A DNA stretch of 64,000 bases from Gordonia liuliyuniae (GCF_021739025.1 NZ_JAKKOT010000007.1:248001-312000); one strand, 5' to 3'. Positions 43,745 to 54,209 are shown, numbered from the stretch's first letter. Program-made: numbers and translations. The notes: generated by a model from the sequence alone, not told the origin.

Positions 43745-44668
43745 ATGACTACTCAATCGCTCGCATTCGAATGGACGGACACCAACCGAACGTGGCTGAT
43801 CGAGACACCGATCAGGATCGTCTGCTTCATCGTCGCCGCGCTCGTGGTGCGATGGCTGCTGTTCCGTGTGATCGACCGCGTGACGAAGCCGCGCGCGTCG
43901 CGAGACGACGGCGGCAAACGCCTCGTCCGAGGCCTACGCGAACGGGCCGGGGCGCGCAGCAGCCCGAAGGCGAACGCACGCCGCGCGCAGCGCGCCAAGA
44001 CGATCGGCTCGGTCCTCAAATCGACTGTGTCGGTCGTCATCCTCGTCTGGCTGGTCTTGTCGATCCTGTCCGAACTGGACGTGAACATCGCACCGTTCAT
44101 CGCGTCGGCCGGCATCCTCGGACTCGCCATCGGTTTCGGCGCTCAGCACCTGGTGGCCGATGTCGTGTCCGGTGTGTTCATGATGATGGAGGACCAGTAC
44201 GGGGTCGGCGACATCGCCGACTTCGGTGAGGTCATCGGCGAGATCGAATCCGTCGGCCTGCGCATCACGACCGTTCGGGACATGGACGGCACGCTCTGGT
44301 ACATCCGCAACGGCGAGATCCAGCGGGTCGGCAATATGAGTCAGGACTTCGCCGTCGCCCGCCTGGAAGTCCCCGTCGCCGTCGACGCCGACCTCGAGCG
44401 GGCGCAGGACGTCGCGCTGAGTGCGGCGCTGCGTGCTGCGCGCGACGCCGAGATCGTCGAGGAGGTCCTCGGCGAACCCGAGATGCTCGGCGTCCAAGAG
44501 GTCACGTCGTCCCACGCGATGCTGCGCATGACGGTGACCACGAAGCCTGGTGCGCAGTGGGGTGTGCAGCGCCATCTGCGCAGCCGGGTACTCGGAGAGT
44601 TCGAACGAGAGTCGATCAGGCTGCCGATGCAGTCCTGGGGCGCCGCCTTGGCCGGGGCCGCCCGGTAG
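43745..44668 (+). CDS. MscS-type mechanosensitive ion channel
   Basis: A 307-residue small-conductance mechanosensitive channel. N-terminal helix at about 20-42 (IRIVCFIVAALVVRWLLF), second helix SVVILVWLVLSILSEL, then the pore helix FIASAGILGLAIGFGAQHLV. It ends with the beta domain (YGVGDIADFGEVIGEIES) and the C-terminal alpha/beta vestibule. A basic segment of about 50 residues lies between the first two helices. I start at ATG 43745; the frame extends upstream but lacks any signal. It opens under hypo-osmotic membrane tension. A perfect hairpin follows the stop. Confidence 0.92.
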   Translation: MTTQSLAFEWTDTNRTWLIETPIRIVCFIVAALVVRWLLFRVIDRVTKPRASRDDGGKRLVRGLRERAGARSSPKANARRAQRAKTIGSVLKSTVSVVILVWLVLSILSELDVNIAPFIASAGILGLAIGFGAQHLVADVVSGVFMMMEDQYGVGDIADFGEVIGEIESVGLRITTVRDMDGTLWYIRNGEIQRVGNMSQDFAVARLEVPVAVDADLERAQDVALSAALRAARDAEIVEEVLGEPEMLGVQEVTSSHAMLRMTVTTKPGAQWGVQRHLRSRVLGEFERESIRLPMQSWGAALAGAAR

Positions 44669-44678
44669 TCGGGCCGGG

Positions 44679-44723
44679 ATCGCGTTGCACAACGGTCGCC
44701 AGGCGACCGTTGTGCAACGCGAT
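44679..44723. terminator. Near-perfect 45-base palindrome, bidirectional terminator
   Basis: 22-bp perfect arms (ATCGCGTTGCACAACGGTCG+CC and complement) around a single A at 44701, between the convergent MscS and single-chain carboxylase genes. The one-base centre means the RNA loop must open a few pairs. It could also extrude as a DNA cruciform. Confidence 0.9.
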
Positions 44724-44737
44724 GCGCGCGGTGGTAC

Positions 44738-47700
44738 CTACTTCGCGAAGGCGTCGATGATCCGGGGACGGAGTTCGGCTGCGGCGATCACCGCATCGAC
44801 CGAGCCGACACGCACCGCGCGGTGGATGTCGTGGACGCCGTCGAACTCGGCGGCCATCTCGGAGATCTTCTCGGCCCGCACGGATGCGCGCAGCTCGTCG
44901 AGTTCGGCGCTCAACTCCGCACGCTCGGCGCCCGACGCGTCGGCCGCCTGCGCGACGAGCTCCTGGACCCGCGGGTCCTTCGCAGTCCGCACGCCGACCT
45001 CACCGGCGAACACGACCGCCGCGGCGGGGGCTCCGCCGAGGACGGACGCGAACGACCCGTCGATCGCCAGAACCGTCATGTTCGGGTTCAGCGCCTTCGA
45101 GAAGACGACGAACGCGCCGCCGTGGTAGCGGGAAATGACGCAGAAGACGATCGGACCGTCGAAGTTGATGATCGCGCGGCCGATCTCGGCGCCGTATTCC
45201 AGCTGCAGCTTGCGCAGTGACTCCGGGGAACCGTCGAAGCCGGACAAGTTCGCCAGGACGACCACCGGGCGGTTTCCGCTGGCGGCGTTGATCGCGCGGG
45301 CGGCCTTCTTCGACGACTGCGGGAACAACGTTCCCGCACTGAAGGTGTCCGGGCCGTCGGTCGGCAGGAATCCGCGGCGGTTGATCGGCGTCGACTCGAT
45401 GCCGATCAGGGTGACGGCGCGGCCACCCATGTGCGTGTCCTGCACGACGACGGTGTCGGCGTCGCCCATGCCGGCCCACCGCTCGAAAGCAGGCAGGTCC
45501 TGGTCGGCGACGGCGCGCATCACCGAGCGGATGTCGAACGGCTTCTTCCGATCCGGGTTGGCAGTCGCCGAGAAGATCTCGCCGACTGTCGCGAACTCGC
45601 TGCCTTCGGACTCATGCGGGAAGTCGGAGATGTCCCGGTCGATCGGGTCAGACGACGCGGCCGCCCGCGGGGAGTCCTCGCCGGGAGCCACATAGGTGTG
45701 GTCGTAGTGGCTCATCACGATGTCGACCGCCGAGTTCAAGTCGGGCGCCCAGTACTGCGCTTCGCCGTTCGGCCCCATCACCCGGTCGTAGCCGCCGATG
45801 CCGAAGTTGTCCTCGGCCGACACGCCGCCGGAGAAGTCCAGGGCCTGCTTGCCGGTCAACACCATCGAGGAGTCCGGGGTCATCACCAGGATGCCCTTCG
45901 TGTGCATCAGCATCGTCGCTTCGGCGTTCCAGTACGCCTGCCCGCCGACGTTGATGCCGCTGACGACGATGTTGATCTCGCCGCCGTCCTGAGTGAACTC
46001 GACGATGCGCTTGAGCGTCGCGGCCACCCAGTCGAGGTTCTCGGTGCCCGAGTCCATGCGTACCGCGGCGCCGGACGACAGCGCGTACCACTCGACGGGT
46101 AGCTTGCGCTCCTCGGCGAGATCGAGCGCAGCCGAATAGCGGCGGCACTCCGGTTCGGTCAAGGCTCCGAGGGCCTTCGTCGGATCGCCGAGCATGACCA
46201 CCCGCTGGACGCCCTCCGGATGTTTGTCGGTCGACGTGCTCACGACACCGACGACGACGGCCGCGGTGTTGCTGCCCTTCGGCCGATCGACGGGGACCAG
46301 GAGGTCGTCGACGAGGTCGTATTCGGTGAAGTCGCCGAGCCGATCGACGAGCTCGTACGGGTACACGGTGCCGCGGCTGGCGGCCTTCAACACCTTCTGG
46401 CGGTACTCGTCGAGCGGTTCCACCGGCTCGTCGTCCGGCACGCCGACCTCGACCGACGGCTTTCCCGTCGGATCGAACGTGATCCGCACGGCGACCTTCG
46501 ACAGCACACCGGTCTTCTTGTCGCGCTGACGTCCGATGAGCAGGACCTCTTCCAGGCCTGCACCCTCGACCGACGTCGCGTCCACGGTGTGCTCGACGAT
46601 GCGGCGCAGCGTGTTGTCGGACACGTCGATGGACGGCCAGATGTACATGACGATGCGGTTGGTGTTGAACCGCTTGTTCGACGGGCGTTGGGTCTGTGCG
46701 CCGCGGATCGCGTCCACACATGTCGCGAACGTGGTCTCCGCGGTCGGCAGGGTCAGCAGTTCACCGTCGTCGGCCACCGCGGTCAGGTCGCGGATCTGGG
46801 TGAACGCGATCAGCCGGTCGTCGGCCGGGTTGGTGGTCGCGACCGCGCGGAACAGGTACACCTCTTCGTCGTCCGACGACGACAGTCGCGTCAGCTCGAA
46901 CTTGCGCAGCCGTTCCATCTGCATGCGACGCGCGATGTGCGGGTGCAGGCCACGGATCAGTCGATCCTCGGTGAGACCGGTCGCCGACTGGCGGAATGTG
47001 AAGTGGTGGTGCATCGTGTCGTCGCCGCGGCCTGCGACGGTCGCGGTGATCCGGTGAATCGACTCGGGCAGGGCGCCGGCGCCGATGACGTCGTCGAGGG
47101 CGGCAGCGCGCTCGTCGAACGATGCCGGCTGCCCCTCCCACCGCAGGTAGATGTCGGCGTCGAGAGCCGGCGTCTTGCTCGCCAGCTCGACGAGCCCCTC
47201 CAGCGCAGCGGCCAGGTCGTCGAAGCTCGCGGCGACCGAGACCAGCGTCGAACCGTCGCGCTCGGCGACGACGAAGGTGCATCCGCCCGAGCGGTGGGAC
47301 GCGATCTTCGTGACCCCCTTGTTGCCGTAGTAGCGGCGCGTCAGGACTTCGAGCATCACGGCGTCGTCGAGGTCGTCATGCTCGAGTCGTTCGCTGAGGA
47401 TCGACACGAGCGGCTCGGTGCTGCGAACCATGTCGGCGATGCGCTCGGCGCGGTCGGCGACCGTCGGGGTGGCGTCGAGGACTGCGAGGTGCTCGCGGAC
47501 CCGGCTGTAGACGGCGTCGCGGGTGCGACGCAGACGCGGCTGGCCGTACCAGGCGTGCAGCACGCCGCGCGCCAGGTTGGCGACCGCGGGAAGCCGACCC
47601 TGGGTGGCGGCCACGAGGCGTTCGAGGGAACGACCGGTCGCTTCGCTGTCCTCATGATCGGGTGCGGGCTCGCTCAGCCAGCGACGCAGGATCGCGGTCA

Positions 47701-50188
47701 CCACCGGGACGGTGTCACCGGGGCGACCCAGTGCGAGGAAGATCCGGAACACGGCCTCTTCCAAGTCCGGGGTGCGTTCCAGATCGTCGATGCCGTAGTG
47801 CTGCAACGCGTACGACAGTTTCGTCTGGAACCGCTCGGGGACGCCGGCGACATCCACGTCCAGGCTCTGGAGATAGGTGTGGAAGTGTTCGCGGGCGCTG
47901 TGCACGCGCGCATCGTTGCCGACCTCGTCGGACGGTCGTTGCTCCGAGAGCGCGGCGATGTCGCCGAACACGGTCACGAGCTCGGTCTCCGCCTCGTGCG
48001 GCGCGAACCCGCCGGCGATGGCGGCTTCGCGCGCAGCGAGATAGTCGGAGAGGACGCGGCCGGTGTCGGCGGGGTCGCCGTCGAAGCCGAGTAGCAGGCT
48101 GCGGAGATCCTCCAGGCCGCGGGCGAACAGTTCGTCGGTGCCGACGGGGCCGGGGTCCTCCGGCAGGTCGAGCGCCGCCGCGTCCGACGTGGTCTCCTCG
48201 GCTTCGGAGTCGTCTTCGATCGGTTCGAGGCGCAGCAGCGGTGCACCGGTCTCGACCTGGGCGCCGACCGTCACGCCGCACTCTTTGAGGCGAGCCTTGA
48301 ACGGCGCGCGCAGGACGGTCTCCATCTTCATCGATTCGAGGACCAGGACGGGGTCGCCTGCCTCGACTTCGGCGCCGACGTCGAGCGGGGTCGCGATGAC
48401 CAGCGCGGGCGCGGGAGCACGGACGACGCCGCCCTCGTCGCGACTGATGCGGTGCGTGACGCCGTCGACGTCCACCAGGTGGATCGGGCCGTGCGTGTCG
48501 GTGAGCAGACGGTAGCGGACCCCGTTGACGGTGAGCTGGCCGGCGTGCGCATCGAACCGCTCGACGTCGACGTCCGTGGTGCGCGCGTCGTCGCCTGCCT
48601 CGACGACGACGCGGAACCGGTGCGCGCCGACCCGGGCGACGCGCACCCGATAGCCGATGCCGCGAAGTTTGAAGTCGAGCGGACGTCCGCTCTCGTGGAG
48701 CACCTGCGGGCGACCGCCCGACGCGGTCACGAGCAGGCGAGTCCGCTCGGTGGCCTCCTCCTCCTCGTAGGCGTCGATGGCGGCAGCGGCGAGGGCGACC
48801 GTCGAATGCTGATGGGAGACGAGGCGGCCCTCGTCGCGAACCCGGTCGATCCAGCCGGTGTCGGCCGAACCGTCGATGACCTCCGGCTGGTTGAGCAGTT
48901 CGAGCACGAAACTCTTGTTCGTGGCGCCACCTTCGATGATGACGCCGGTGCGACTCATCGCGCGGCGCAGCCGACCGAGTGCCTGCTCGCGGTCGCTGCC
49001 GTAGGCGATGATCTTCGCGATCATCGAGTCGAAGTCGGCGGGGATGGTGTCGCCTTCGCTGACACCGGTGTCGACGCGGATGCCGGGGCCGGTCGGCAGG
49101 TTGAGGCGAGCGATGCGGCCGGGTGACGGCGCGAAGTCGCGGTCGGGGTCTTCGGCGTTGAGGCGGGCTTCGACGGCGTGCCCGCGTTCGACGGGTTTGA
49201 CGCCGTCCAACTTGTGGCCGGACGCCACATGCAGTTGCGCGCGCACCAGGTCGAAGCTGTTGGTCAACTCGGTGATCGGGTGCTCCACCTGCAGACGGGT
49301 GTTGACCTCGAGGAAGGCGAACAACTTCTCGCCCGGGTGGTACAGGAATTCGACGGTCGCGGCGCCGCGGTAGCCGACGGCGTTCGCCAACCGCTCGGCC
49401 GACGCCTTGACCTCGTCGGCCTGCTCGGCGGACAGGACGGGCGACGACGACTCTTCGATGACCTTCTGATTGCGTCGCTGCACCGAACAGTCGCGGACGC
49501 CGAGTGCCCACGCTGTGCCCTGGCCGTCGGCGATCACCTGGACCTCGACGTGGCGCGCACCGGTGACGAGTCGTTCCAGAAAGACGATGCCGCTGCCGAA
49601 AGCCCGTTCGGCCTCTTCACGGGTGCGCTGGTAGGCGTCGACGAGTTCGCTGTCGTCGGACACCTTGCGGATGCCGCGTCCGCCGCCGCCCGCGGTCGCC
49701 TTCAACATGAGTGGATAGCCGATGTTGGCGGCGGCCTCCTTGGCCTCCTCGACGTCGCTGACCGGTCCGCGGCTCCACGGCGCGACCGGCACTCCGACTT
49801 CCTCGGCGATCAGCTTGGCGCCGATCTTGTCGCCGAGTTTGCGCATGGCGTCGGCCGACGGGCCGATGAACGTGATCCCGATGCGGTCGCAGAGTTCAGC
49901 GAACGCCGGATCCTCGGCGACGAAACCCCAACCGACCCACGCCGCGTCGGCGCCGGATTCGACGAGCGCGCGCTCGAGGATCTCCATGTTGAGGTACGGA
50001 CGTGCTGCTGCCGGACCGAGGTCGTAGGCGATGTCGGCTTCCCGGACATAGGTGGAGGTGCGGTCCACATCGGTGTGCAGGGCGACGACCTCGACCGTTT
50101 CGCCGGTCTCGGCACTGAGGTCTCGAACGGCATTGATGAGGCGCATGCCGGCCTCGCCTCGGTTCACGATCGCGATGCGCTTGAACAC
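44738..50188 (-). CDS. Single-chain multidomain long-chain acyl-CoA carboxylase (LCC type)
   Basis: 1816 residues from GTG at 50188, supported by AAGGAG 6 bases upstream. Biotin carboxylase occupies about 1-450 (FKRIAIVNRGEAGMRL, GGGGRGIRKVSD). The biotinyl domain at about 590-660 carries Lys620 or so in LESMKMET. A large central region of about 600 residues follows. The C-terminal carboxyltransferase starts near 1300 (GGEINIVVSGINVGGQAYW, EDNFGIGGYDRVMGPNGEAQ). This eukaryotic-ACC-like order in one chain matches the long-chain acyl-CoA carboxylase described from Mycobacterium avium. It makes malonyl-type CoA esters from acyl-CoA. BirA and AccA3/D5/E genes lie close by. Confidence 0.93.
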   Translation of the reverse strand: MFKRIAIVNRGEAGMRLINAVRDLSAETGETVEVVALHTDVDRTSTYVREADIAYDLGPAAARPYLNMEILERALVESGADAAWVGWGFVAEDPAFAELCDRIGITFIGPSADAMRKLGDKIGAKLIAEEVGVPVAPWSRGPVSDVEEAKEAAANIGYPLMLKATAGGGGRGIRKVSDDSELVDAYQRTREEAERAFGSGIVFLERLVTGARHVEVQVIADGQGTAWALGVRDCSVQRRNQKVIEESSSPVLSAEQADEVKASAERLANAVGYRGAATVEFLYHPGEKLFAFLEVNTRLQVEHPITELTNSFDLVRAQLHVASGHKLDGVKPVERGHAVEARLNAEDPDRDFAPSPGRIARLNLPTGPGIRVDTGVSEGDTIPADFDSMIAKIIAYGSDREQALGRLRRAMSRTGVIIEGGATNKSFVLELLNQPEVIDGSADTGWIDRVRDEGRLVSHQHSTVALAAAAIDAYEEEEATERTRLLVTASGGRPQVLHESGRPLDFKLRGIGYRVRVARVGAHRFRVVVEAGDDARTTDVDVERFDAHAGQLTVNGVRYRLLTDTHGPIHLVDVDGVTHRISRDEGGVVRAPAPALVIATPLDVGAEVEAGDPVLVLESMKMETVLRAPFKARLKECGVTVGAQVETGAPLLRLEPIEDDSEAEETTSDAAALDLPEDPGPVGTDELFARGLEDLRSLLLGFDGDPADTGRVLSDYLAAREAAIAGGFAPHEAETELVTVFGDIAALSEQRPSDEVGNDARVHSAREHFHTYLQSLDVDVAGVPERFQTKLSYALQHYGIDDLERTPDLEEAVFRIFLALGRPGDTVPVVTAILRRWLSEPAPDHEDSEATGRSLERLVAATQGRLPAVANLARGVLHAWYGQPRLRRTRDAVYSRVREHLAVLDATPTVADRAERIADMVRSTEPLVSILSERLEHDDLDDAVMLEVLTRRYYGNKGVTKIASHRSGGCTFVVAERDGSTLVSVAASFDDLAAALEGLVELASKTPALDADIYLRWEGQPASFDERAAALDDVIGAGALPESIHRITATVAGRGDDTMHHHFTFRQSATGLTEDRLIRGLHPHIARRMQMERLRKFELTRLSSSDDEEVYLFRAVATTNPADDRLIAFTQIRDLTAVADDGELLTLPTAETTFATCVDAIRGAQTQRPSNKRFNTNRIVMYIWPSIDVSDNTLRRIVEHTVDATSVEGAGLEEVLLIGRQRDKKTGVLSKVAVRITFDPTGKPSVEVGVPDDEPVEPLDEYRQKVLKAASRGTVYPYELVDRLGDFTEYDLVDDLLVPVDRPKGSNTAAVVVGVVSTSTDKHPEGVQRVVMLGDPTKALGALTEPECRRYSAALDLAEERKLPVEWYALSSGAAVRMDSGTENLDWVAATLKRIVEFTQDGGEINIVVSGINVGGQAYWNAEATMLMHTKGILVMTPDSSMVLTGKQALDFSGGVSAEDNFGIGGYDRVMGPNGEAQYWAPDLNSAVDIVMSHYDHTYVAPGEDSPRAAASSDPIDRDISDFPHESEGSEFATVGEIFSATANPDRKKPFDIRSVMRAVADQDLPAFERWAGMGDADTVVVQDTHMGGRAVTLIGIESTPINRRGFLPTDGPDTFSAGTLFPQSSKKAARAINAASGNRPVVVLANLSGFDGSPESLRKLQLEYGAEIGRAIINFDGPIVFCVISRYHGGAFVVFSKALNPNMTVLAIDGSFASVLGGAPAAAVVFAGEVGVRTAKDPRVQELVAQAADASGAERAELSAELDELRASVRAEKISEMAAEFDGVHDIHRAVRVGSVDAVIAAAELRPRIIDAFAK

Positions 50189-50394
50189 GCAGAGCTCCTT
50201 GCTGTGGGGGAAGTACGGGTGGGGCTGCGGGCACGTCGGGCGCTCGCTACGAGACGAACGGTGTGGTGCCGTGGACGATTGTCGCAAGTTCAGTGTGCCC
50301 GGGGCCACCTTTTCGGGTGTGACAAGAAACCCTTACTTGCTGGTAGCAGGCATTTGTCCGGGGTTGTGGGCCGGTACGCGCGAGTAGCGACGGG

Positions 50395-50757
50395 CTACGG
50401 GGGAGTAGGGACGAGTGGGCCGGTCGTCAGACCGAGCGCGCCGGACGCGAAACGCGTCACCGGGCCGACGGCGTCGGCGAGGGCGTCGTCGTAACCGTCG
50501 CGTGCGACGCCGACCAGATCGGCCGTGGTCGCCCCCGTCGCCCGCACTGCGATGAGCGCGACGGTTTCGCCGGTCGTCGGAACGCACACCGCCCAGACGA
50601 AGCGGGACTCGTCTGCCCACCCGTCGTTCGCGGCCCGGATGTATGCGGCGGGATCGTCGACGTCGAAGAGCGCCAGGGCCGGGACGTCAGAGAGCCGGTC
50701 GTCGTCTCGCAGCGCGCGGAGATACCACGCGCCCGCGAAGACTTCGACCGGCTCCAT
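50395..50757 (-). CDS. Short GNAT-like hypothetical protein
   Basis: A 120-residue protein. The first 70 residues (VFAGAWYLRALRDDDRLSDV, DESRFVWAVCVPTTGETVAL) resemble the N-terminal strands of a GNAT acetyltransferase. The acetyl-CoA loop R/Q-x-x-G-x-G/A is missing, and the C-terminal part (DLVGVARDGYDDALADAVG) does not fit. It follows accA3 in transcription order after 21 bases, so the two are probably co-transcribed. It may be a truncated acetyltransferase or an unrelated small protein. Confidence 0.6.
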   Translation of the reverse strand: MEPVEVFAGAWYLRALRDDDRLSDVPALALFDVDDPAAYIRAANDGWADESRFVWAVCVPTTGETVALIAVRATGATTADLVGVARDGYDDALADAVGPVTRFASGALGLTTGPLVPTPP

Positions 50758-50778
50758 GAACTGCTGAGTCGAGACCGA

Positions 50779-52566
50779 CTACTTGATCTCGAGGAGGACG
50801 GTGCCCTGGGTGACCGGAGCGCCCGCCTCGGTGGCGAGCCCGGTGACGGTGCCGTCCTTGTGGGCGGTGACCGGGTTCTCCATCTTCATCGCTTCCAGGA
50901 CGACGACCAGGTCACCCGCGCTGACGGTGTCGCCTTCGGCGACGGCGACCTTGACGACGGTGCCCTGCATCGGTGCGGCCACGGCGTCGCCGGAGGCTGC
51001 CTTCGCGCCGCCCTTGGCGCGGGTGCGGGCCTTCGGCTTCTTGCGGATCGCGCCGTTCGTGGCGCCACCGCCGCCCAGGTTCAGGTCGCCGGGCAGGGAG
51101 ACCTCGACGCGACGTCCACCGACCTCGACGACGACCTTCTGGCGCGGCTCGGCGTCGTCCTCGATGGGTTCGGCGCCGGCGTACGGCTCGATCGTGTTGT
51201 CCCAGTCGGTCTCGATCCACTTGGTGTAGACGTCGAACTTCTCGTCGTCGCCGATGAACGCTGGGTTCGAGACGATGTGGCGGTGGAACGGGATGACCGT
51301 CGCCAGACCCTCCACCTGGAACTCGGCGAGGGCGCGACGCGAACGTTCCAGCGCCTGCTGGCGGTTCTCGCCGGTGACGATCAGCTTGGCGAGCATCGAG
51401 TCGAACTGACCGCCGATGACGTCGCCCGCGACCACGCCGGAGTCGACGCGCACGCCGGGGCCGGTCGGCTCCTGGTAGACGCTGATCGGGCCCGGAGCGG
51501 GGAGGAAGCCACGGCCTGCGTCCTCACCGTTGATGCGGAACTCGAACGAGTGGCCGCGCGGAGTCGGATCCTCGGAGATCGTGAGTTCCTTGCCTTCGGC
51601 GATGCGGAACTGCTGGCGCACGAGGTCGAGGCCGGAGGTCTCCTCGGTGACCGGGTGCTCCACCTGCAGGCGCGTGTTGACCTCGAGGAACGAGATGGTG
51701 TCGCCCTGGACCAGGTATTCGACGGTGCCCGCACCGTAGTAGCCGGCCTCGCGGCAGATGGCCTTCGCCGACGAGTGGATGCGCGAGCGCTGGTCGTCGG
51801 TCAGGAACGGCGCGGGCGCCTCTTCGACGAGCTTCTGGAACCGACGCTGCAGCGAGCAGTCGCGGGTGCCCGCGACGACGACGTTGCCGTGTTGGTCGGC
51901 GATGACCTGGGCTTCCACGTGGCGTGCCTTGTCGAGGTACTGCTCGACGAAGCACTCGCCGCGGCCGAACGCGGCGAGCGCCTCACGGGTGGCCGACTCG
52001 AACAGCTCGGGGATCTCTTCGACGGTCTGGGCGACCTTCATGCCGCGGCCGCCGCCGCCGAACGCCGCCTTGATCGCGACGGGAACGCCGTAGGTCTTGG
52101 CGAACTCGACGACCTCGTCGGCGCCCTTGACCGGGTCCTTGGTGCCTGCCGCCATCGGAGCCTTGGCACGTTCGGCGATGTGGCGGGCGGTCACCTTGTC
52201 GCCGAGATCGCGGATGCTCTGCGGCGACGGTCCGATCCAGGTGAGGCCTGCGTCGAGGACGGCCTGCGCGAAGTCGGCGTTCTCGGAGAGGAAGCCGTAG
52301 CCGGGGTGGACGGCGTCGGCGCCCGACCGGGCTGCCGCGTCGAGGAGCTTGTCGAACACGAGGTACGACTCGGCGGACGTCTGGCCGCCGAGGGCGAAGG
52401 CTTCGTCGGCGAGCTTGACGAAGATGGCGTCGGCGTCGGGCTCTGCGTACACCGCGACGCTGGCGATGCCTGCGTCCTTCGCGGCGCGGATCACGCGAAC
52501 CGCGATCTCGCCGCGGTTGGCGATAAGAACCTTCTTGATGGTCGTCTGTGCAATCGAACTTGACAC
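50779..52566 (-). CDS. accA3: Acyl-CoA carboxylase alpha subunit (biotin carboxylase and BCCP)
   Basis: A 595-residue alpha chain. The biotin carboxylase domain has [23 protein letters not shown] loop [11 protein letters not shown], and [15 protein letters not shown]. The C-terminal biotinyl domain has the acceptor lysine in [10 protein letters not shown] (about residue 560). GTG at 52566 is chosen because AGGAG sits 8 bases before it; the frame continues upstream without homology. It loads CO2 on biotin for several carboxyltransferase partners including AccD5 with AccE, and corresponds to Rv3285. A palindromic operator at 52763-52780 overlaps its likely promoter. Confidence 0.95.
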   Translation of the reverse strand: MSSSIAQTTIKKVLIANRGEIAVRVIRAAKDAGIASVAVYAEPDADAIFVKLADEAFALGGQTSAESYLVFDKLLDAAARSGADAVHPGYGFLSENADFAQAVLDAGLTWIGPSPQSIRDLGDKVTARHIAERAKAPMAAGTKDPVKGADEVVEFAKTYGVPVAIKAAFGGGGRGMKVAQTVEEIPELFESATREALAAFGRGECFVEQYLDKARHVEAQVIADQHGNVVVAGTRDCSLQRRFQKLVEEAPAPFLTDDQRSRIHSSAKAICREAGYYGAGTVEYLVQGDTISFLEVNTRLQVEHPVTEETSGLDLVRQQFRIAEGKELTISEDPTPRGHSFEFRINGEDAGRGFLPAPGPISVYQEPTGPGVRVDSGVVAGDVIGGQFDSMLAKLIVTGENRQQALERSRRALAEFQVEGLATVIPFHRHIVSNPAFIGDDEKFDVYTKWIETDWDNTIEPYAGAEPIEDDAEPRQKVVVEVGGRRVEVSLPGDLNLGGGGATNGAIRKKPKARTRAKGGAKAASGDAVAAPMQGTVVKVAVAEGDTVSAGDLVVVLEAMKMENPVTAHKDGTVTGLATEAGAPVTQGTVLLEIK

Positions 52567-52762
52567 TGGCTCTCCTGGGGCGGGCCCACGCGTGCGGGCA
52601 TTCGTCGGGCTTGCATGACGTCCGGGCGTCGGGCGATCCGATGCGGACCGCTCGCCGACGGGCGTCGGGGCTTGCGCGTCGCTCGCGGGTATCCACGTGT
52701 GGCGCTCACCGAGACGCTCCGAGAACTCGGGGCGCCGCGATTTCCGAGACTCAGCGTATAGC

Positions 52763-52780
52763 ACCGAGCGATTGCTCGGT
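52763..52780. promoter_or_regulatory. Candidate TetR-type operator at the accA3 promoter
   Basis: Perfect inverted repeat ACCGAGC-GATT-GCTCGGT, the usual form of TetR-family sites in actinobacteria. On the minus strand it lies directly upstream of TATACG (52755-52760), in the -35/spacer position for accA3. The leader to the start would be about 180 bases. Confidence 0.55.
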
Positions 52781-52811
52781 TGAGGCCGTCCTCGGATTTC
52801 GGGAACTGGTT

Positions 52812-54203
52812 CTACTCCGCCTCCGCTGTACTCGCGAGTAGCTGGGCGAAGTCGTCCAAAAACGGCAGCACCGGGCCCGGCTGCTCTGCCGGATAGCGCG
52901 AATGCATGCGTAGACCGGTCGGCGTCCGGTTGAGCCAGACGTACACTTCGTCGCCCGAATAGGAGTGACTTCGCAACACACGCGCCCAGCCGGCGTCGGC
53001 GTTGGCGGCAGTGGGTGTGCCGCGCGTGTCCATGAACGAGACGACGAAGCGTGGGGCGGGCGGCGGGCCGAGCAGCTCGGCCACGCGCAGAAACGGCAAC
53101 GACGCGCCGTGCCGACCGTCCCGCAGCCCTTGGGCGGCCCGCCGCGTGGCCGTGGCGAGATCCGGCGAGTCGGAGACGTCCACGGCGACCGGCGACAGAC
53201 CGACGAACCATCCCAACGCGTGCAGCCACGCCGGATCGTTGCGCGTGTGTCGAGGCATCACCACCGCGAAGTCCTCGCCGGGGGCCACCCGGTGGTAGGC
53301 GAGTGCGAGCGCAGCCACCAGCCCGGCCAGCAGGTTCCCGCCTGCCGCGGCCGCGGTCGCCTCGAACGCGCGGGTCTGCGCGTCGTCGAGCAGTCGCACG
53401 GTGCGCGAGGCCTGCGGTGGATGCTCGATGTCGAACGGTTCGTCGGGCGACGACTCGACCGGGGCGAGCGGCGCGAAGTGCGGGACGCTGCCGTGTCTCG
53501 CCAAGAACTCGCGCCACGTCTGGACGGCGGGATGTGTCGCGTCGGCGGAGTCGGCTCGGCTGCGCTCACCGTTACTGAACTCGATGTAGCTGCTCGTCGA
53601 TTCGAGGGTGTGCGGGCGGCCCTCGCGCGCCGCCCGATACAACTCGGTCAGCTCGTACTGTGCGGTGACCAGCGAATAGCCGTCGACGAGCGAGTGATCC
53701 GCAGCGAACAGCAACGTGAACGAGTCGGCGCGCGCGACCGTCGCGAACCGGTACGCGGGCCAGTGCAGGGGAGCGGTCGCCCGGTCGAACGATCCCGCGA
53801 CCTGCTCCAACAGCAACGGCGTCTCGGTGTACCAGCCGATCCGGCTCATCGTCAGGTGAGCGCTGCCCGGCGCAGTGCTATAGCGCTCGGTGTGGTCGTG
53901 TTTGAGGACGACATGGGTGCGCAGGACCTCGTGGCGGTCGATCCACGCCAACATCGCCGCGCGCACCGCGGGCACCGACATCGGTTCATCGAAGTCGATG
54001 GACAGGCCCAGCCACGATTCGCGTCCGCCTTCGCGCTGCGTCCGCGCCCGGTACTCGAACGCGGCACGAAGATGCTGTTCGTGGTTGTGCGAGGTGAGCC
54101 GGTCGTCGCGGCTCCAGCTACCGAGACCGCCTTCGACCGTCGGTATCCACTCGACGAGTCCGCCGGGCTGAACCGGCGCGTCGAGTATCTGCAGAAAATC
54201 CAT
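52812..54203 (-). CDS. Condensation-domain (PapA-like) acyltransferase
   Basis: A 463-residue protein of the condensation-domain superfamily, as in the mycobacterial polyketide-associated PapA acyltransferases. The active-site motif HHxxxDG reads DHSLVDG (His170, Asp174): the catalytic second histidine is kept, the first is Asp. The C-terminal DFGWG loop is not recognisable (VYVWLNRT at the matching place). The N-terminus starts [15 protein letters not shown]. It stands between accA3 and sufE, where M. tuberculosis has nothing. It ends 6 bases before the sufE stop in the opposite reading order, so sufE leads into it. Acyl ester or amide formation in lipid synthesis is likely; the product is unknown. 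Confidence 0.8.
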   Translation of the reverse strand: MDFLQILDAPVQPGGLVEWIPTVEGGLGSWSRDDRLTSHNHEQHLRAAFEYRARTQREGGRESWLGLSIDFDEPMSVPAVRAAMLAWIDRHEVLRTHVVLKHDHTERYSTAPGSAHLTMSRIGWYTETPLLLEQVAGSFDRATAPLHWPAYRFATVARADSFTLLFAADHSLVDGYSLVTAQYELTELYRAAREGRPHTLESTSSYIEFSNGERSRADSADATHPAVQTWREFLARHGSVPHFAPLAPVESSPDEPFDIEHPPQASRTVRLLDDAQTRAFEATAAAAGGNLLAGLVAALALAYHRVAPGEDFAVVMPRHTRNDPAWLHALGWFVGLSPVAVDVSDSPDLATATRRAAQGLRDGRHGASLPFLRVAELLGPPPAPRFVVSFMDTRGTPTAANADAGWARVLRSHSYSGDEVYVWLNRTPTGLRMHSRYPAEQPGPVLPFLDDFAQLLASTAEAE

Positions 54204-54209
54204 TCGACG

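Noticed and set aside
52567..53517. N-terminal extension of accA3 by 317 codons
   Set aside because: It overlaps the condensation-domain gene in another frame and has no homology. GTG 52566 has AGGAG at a normal distance.
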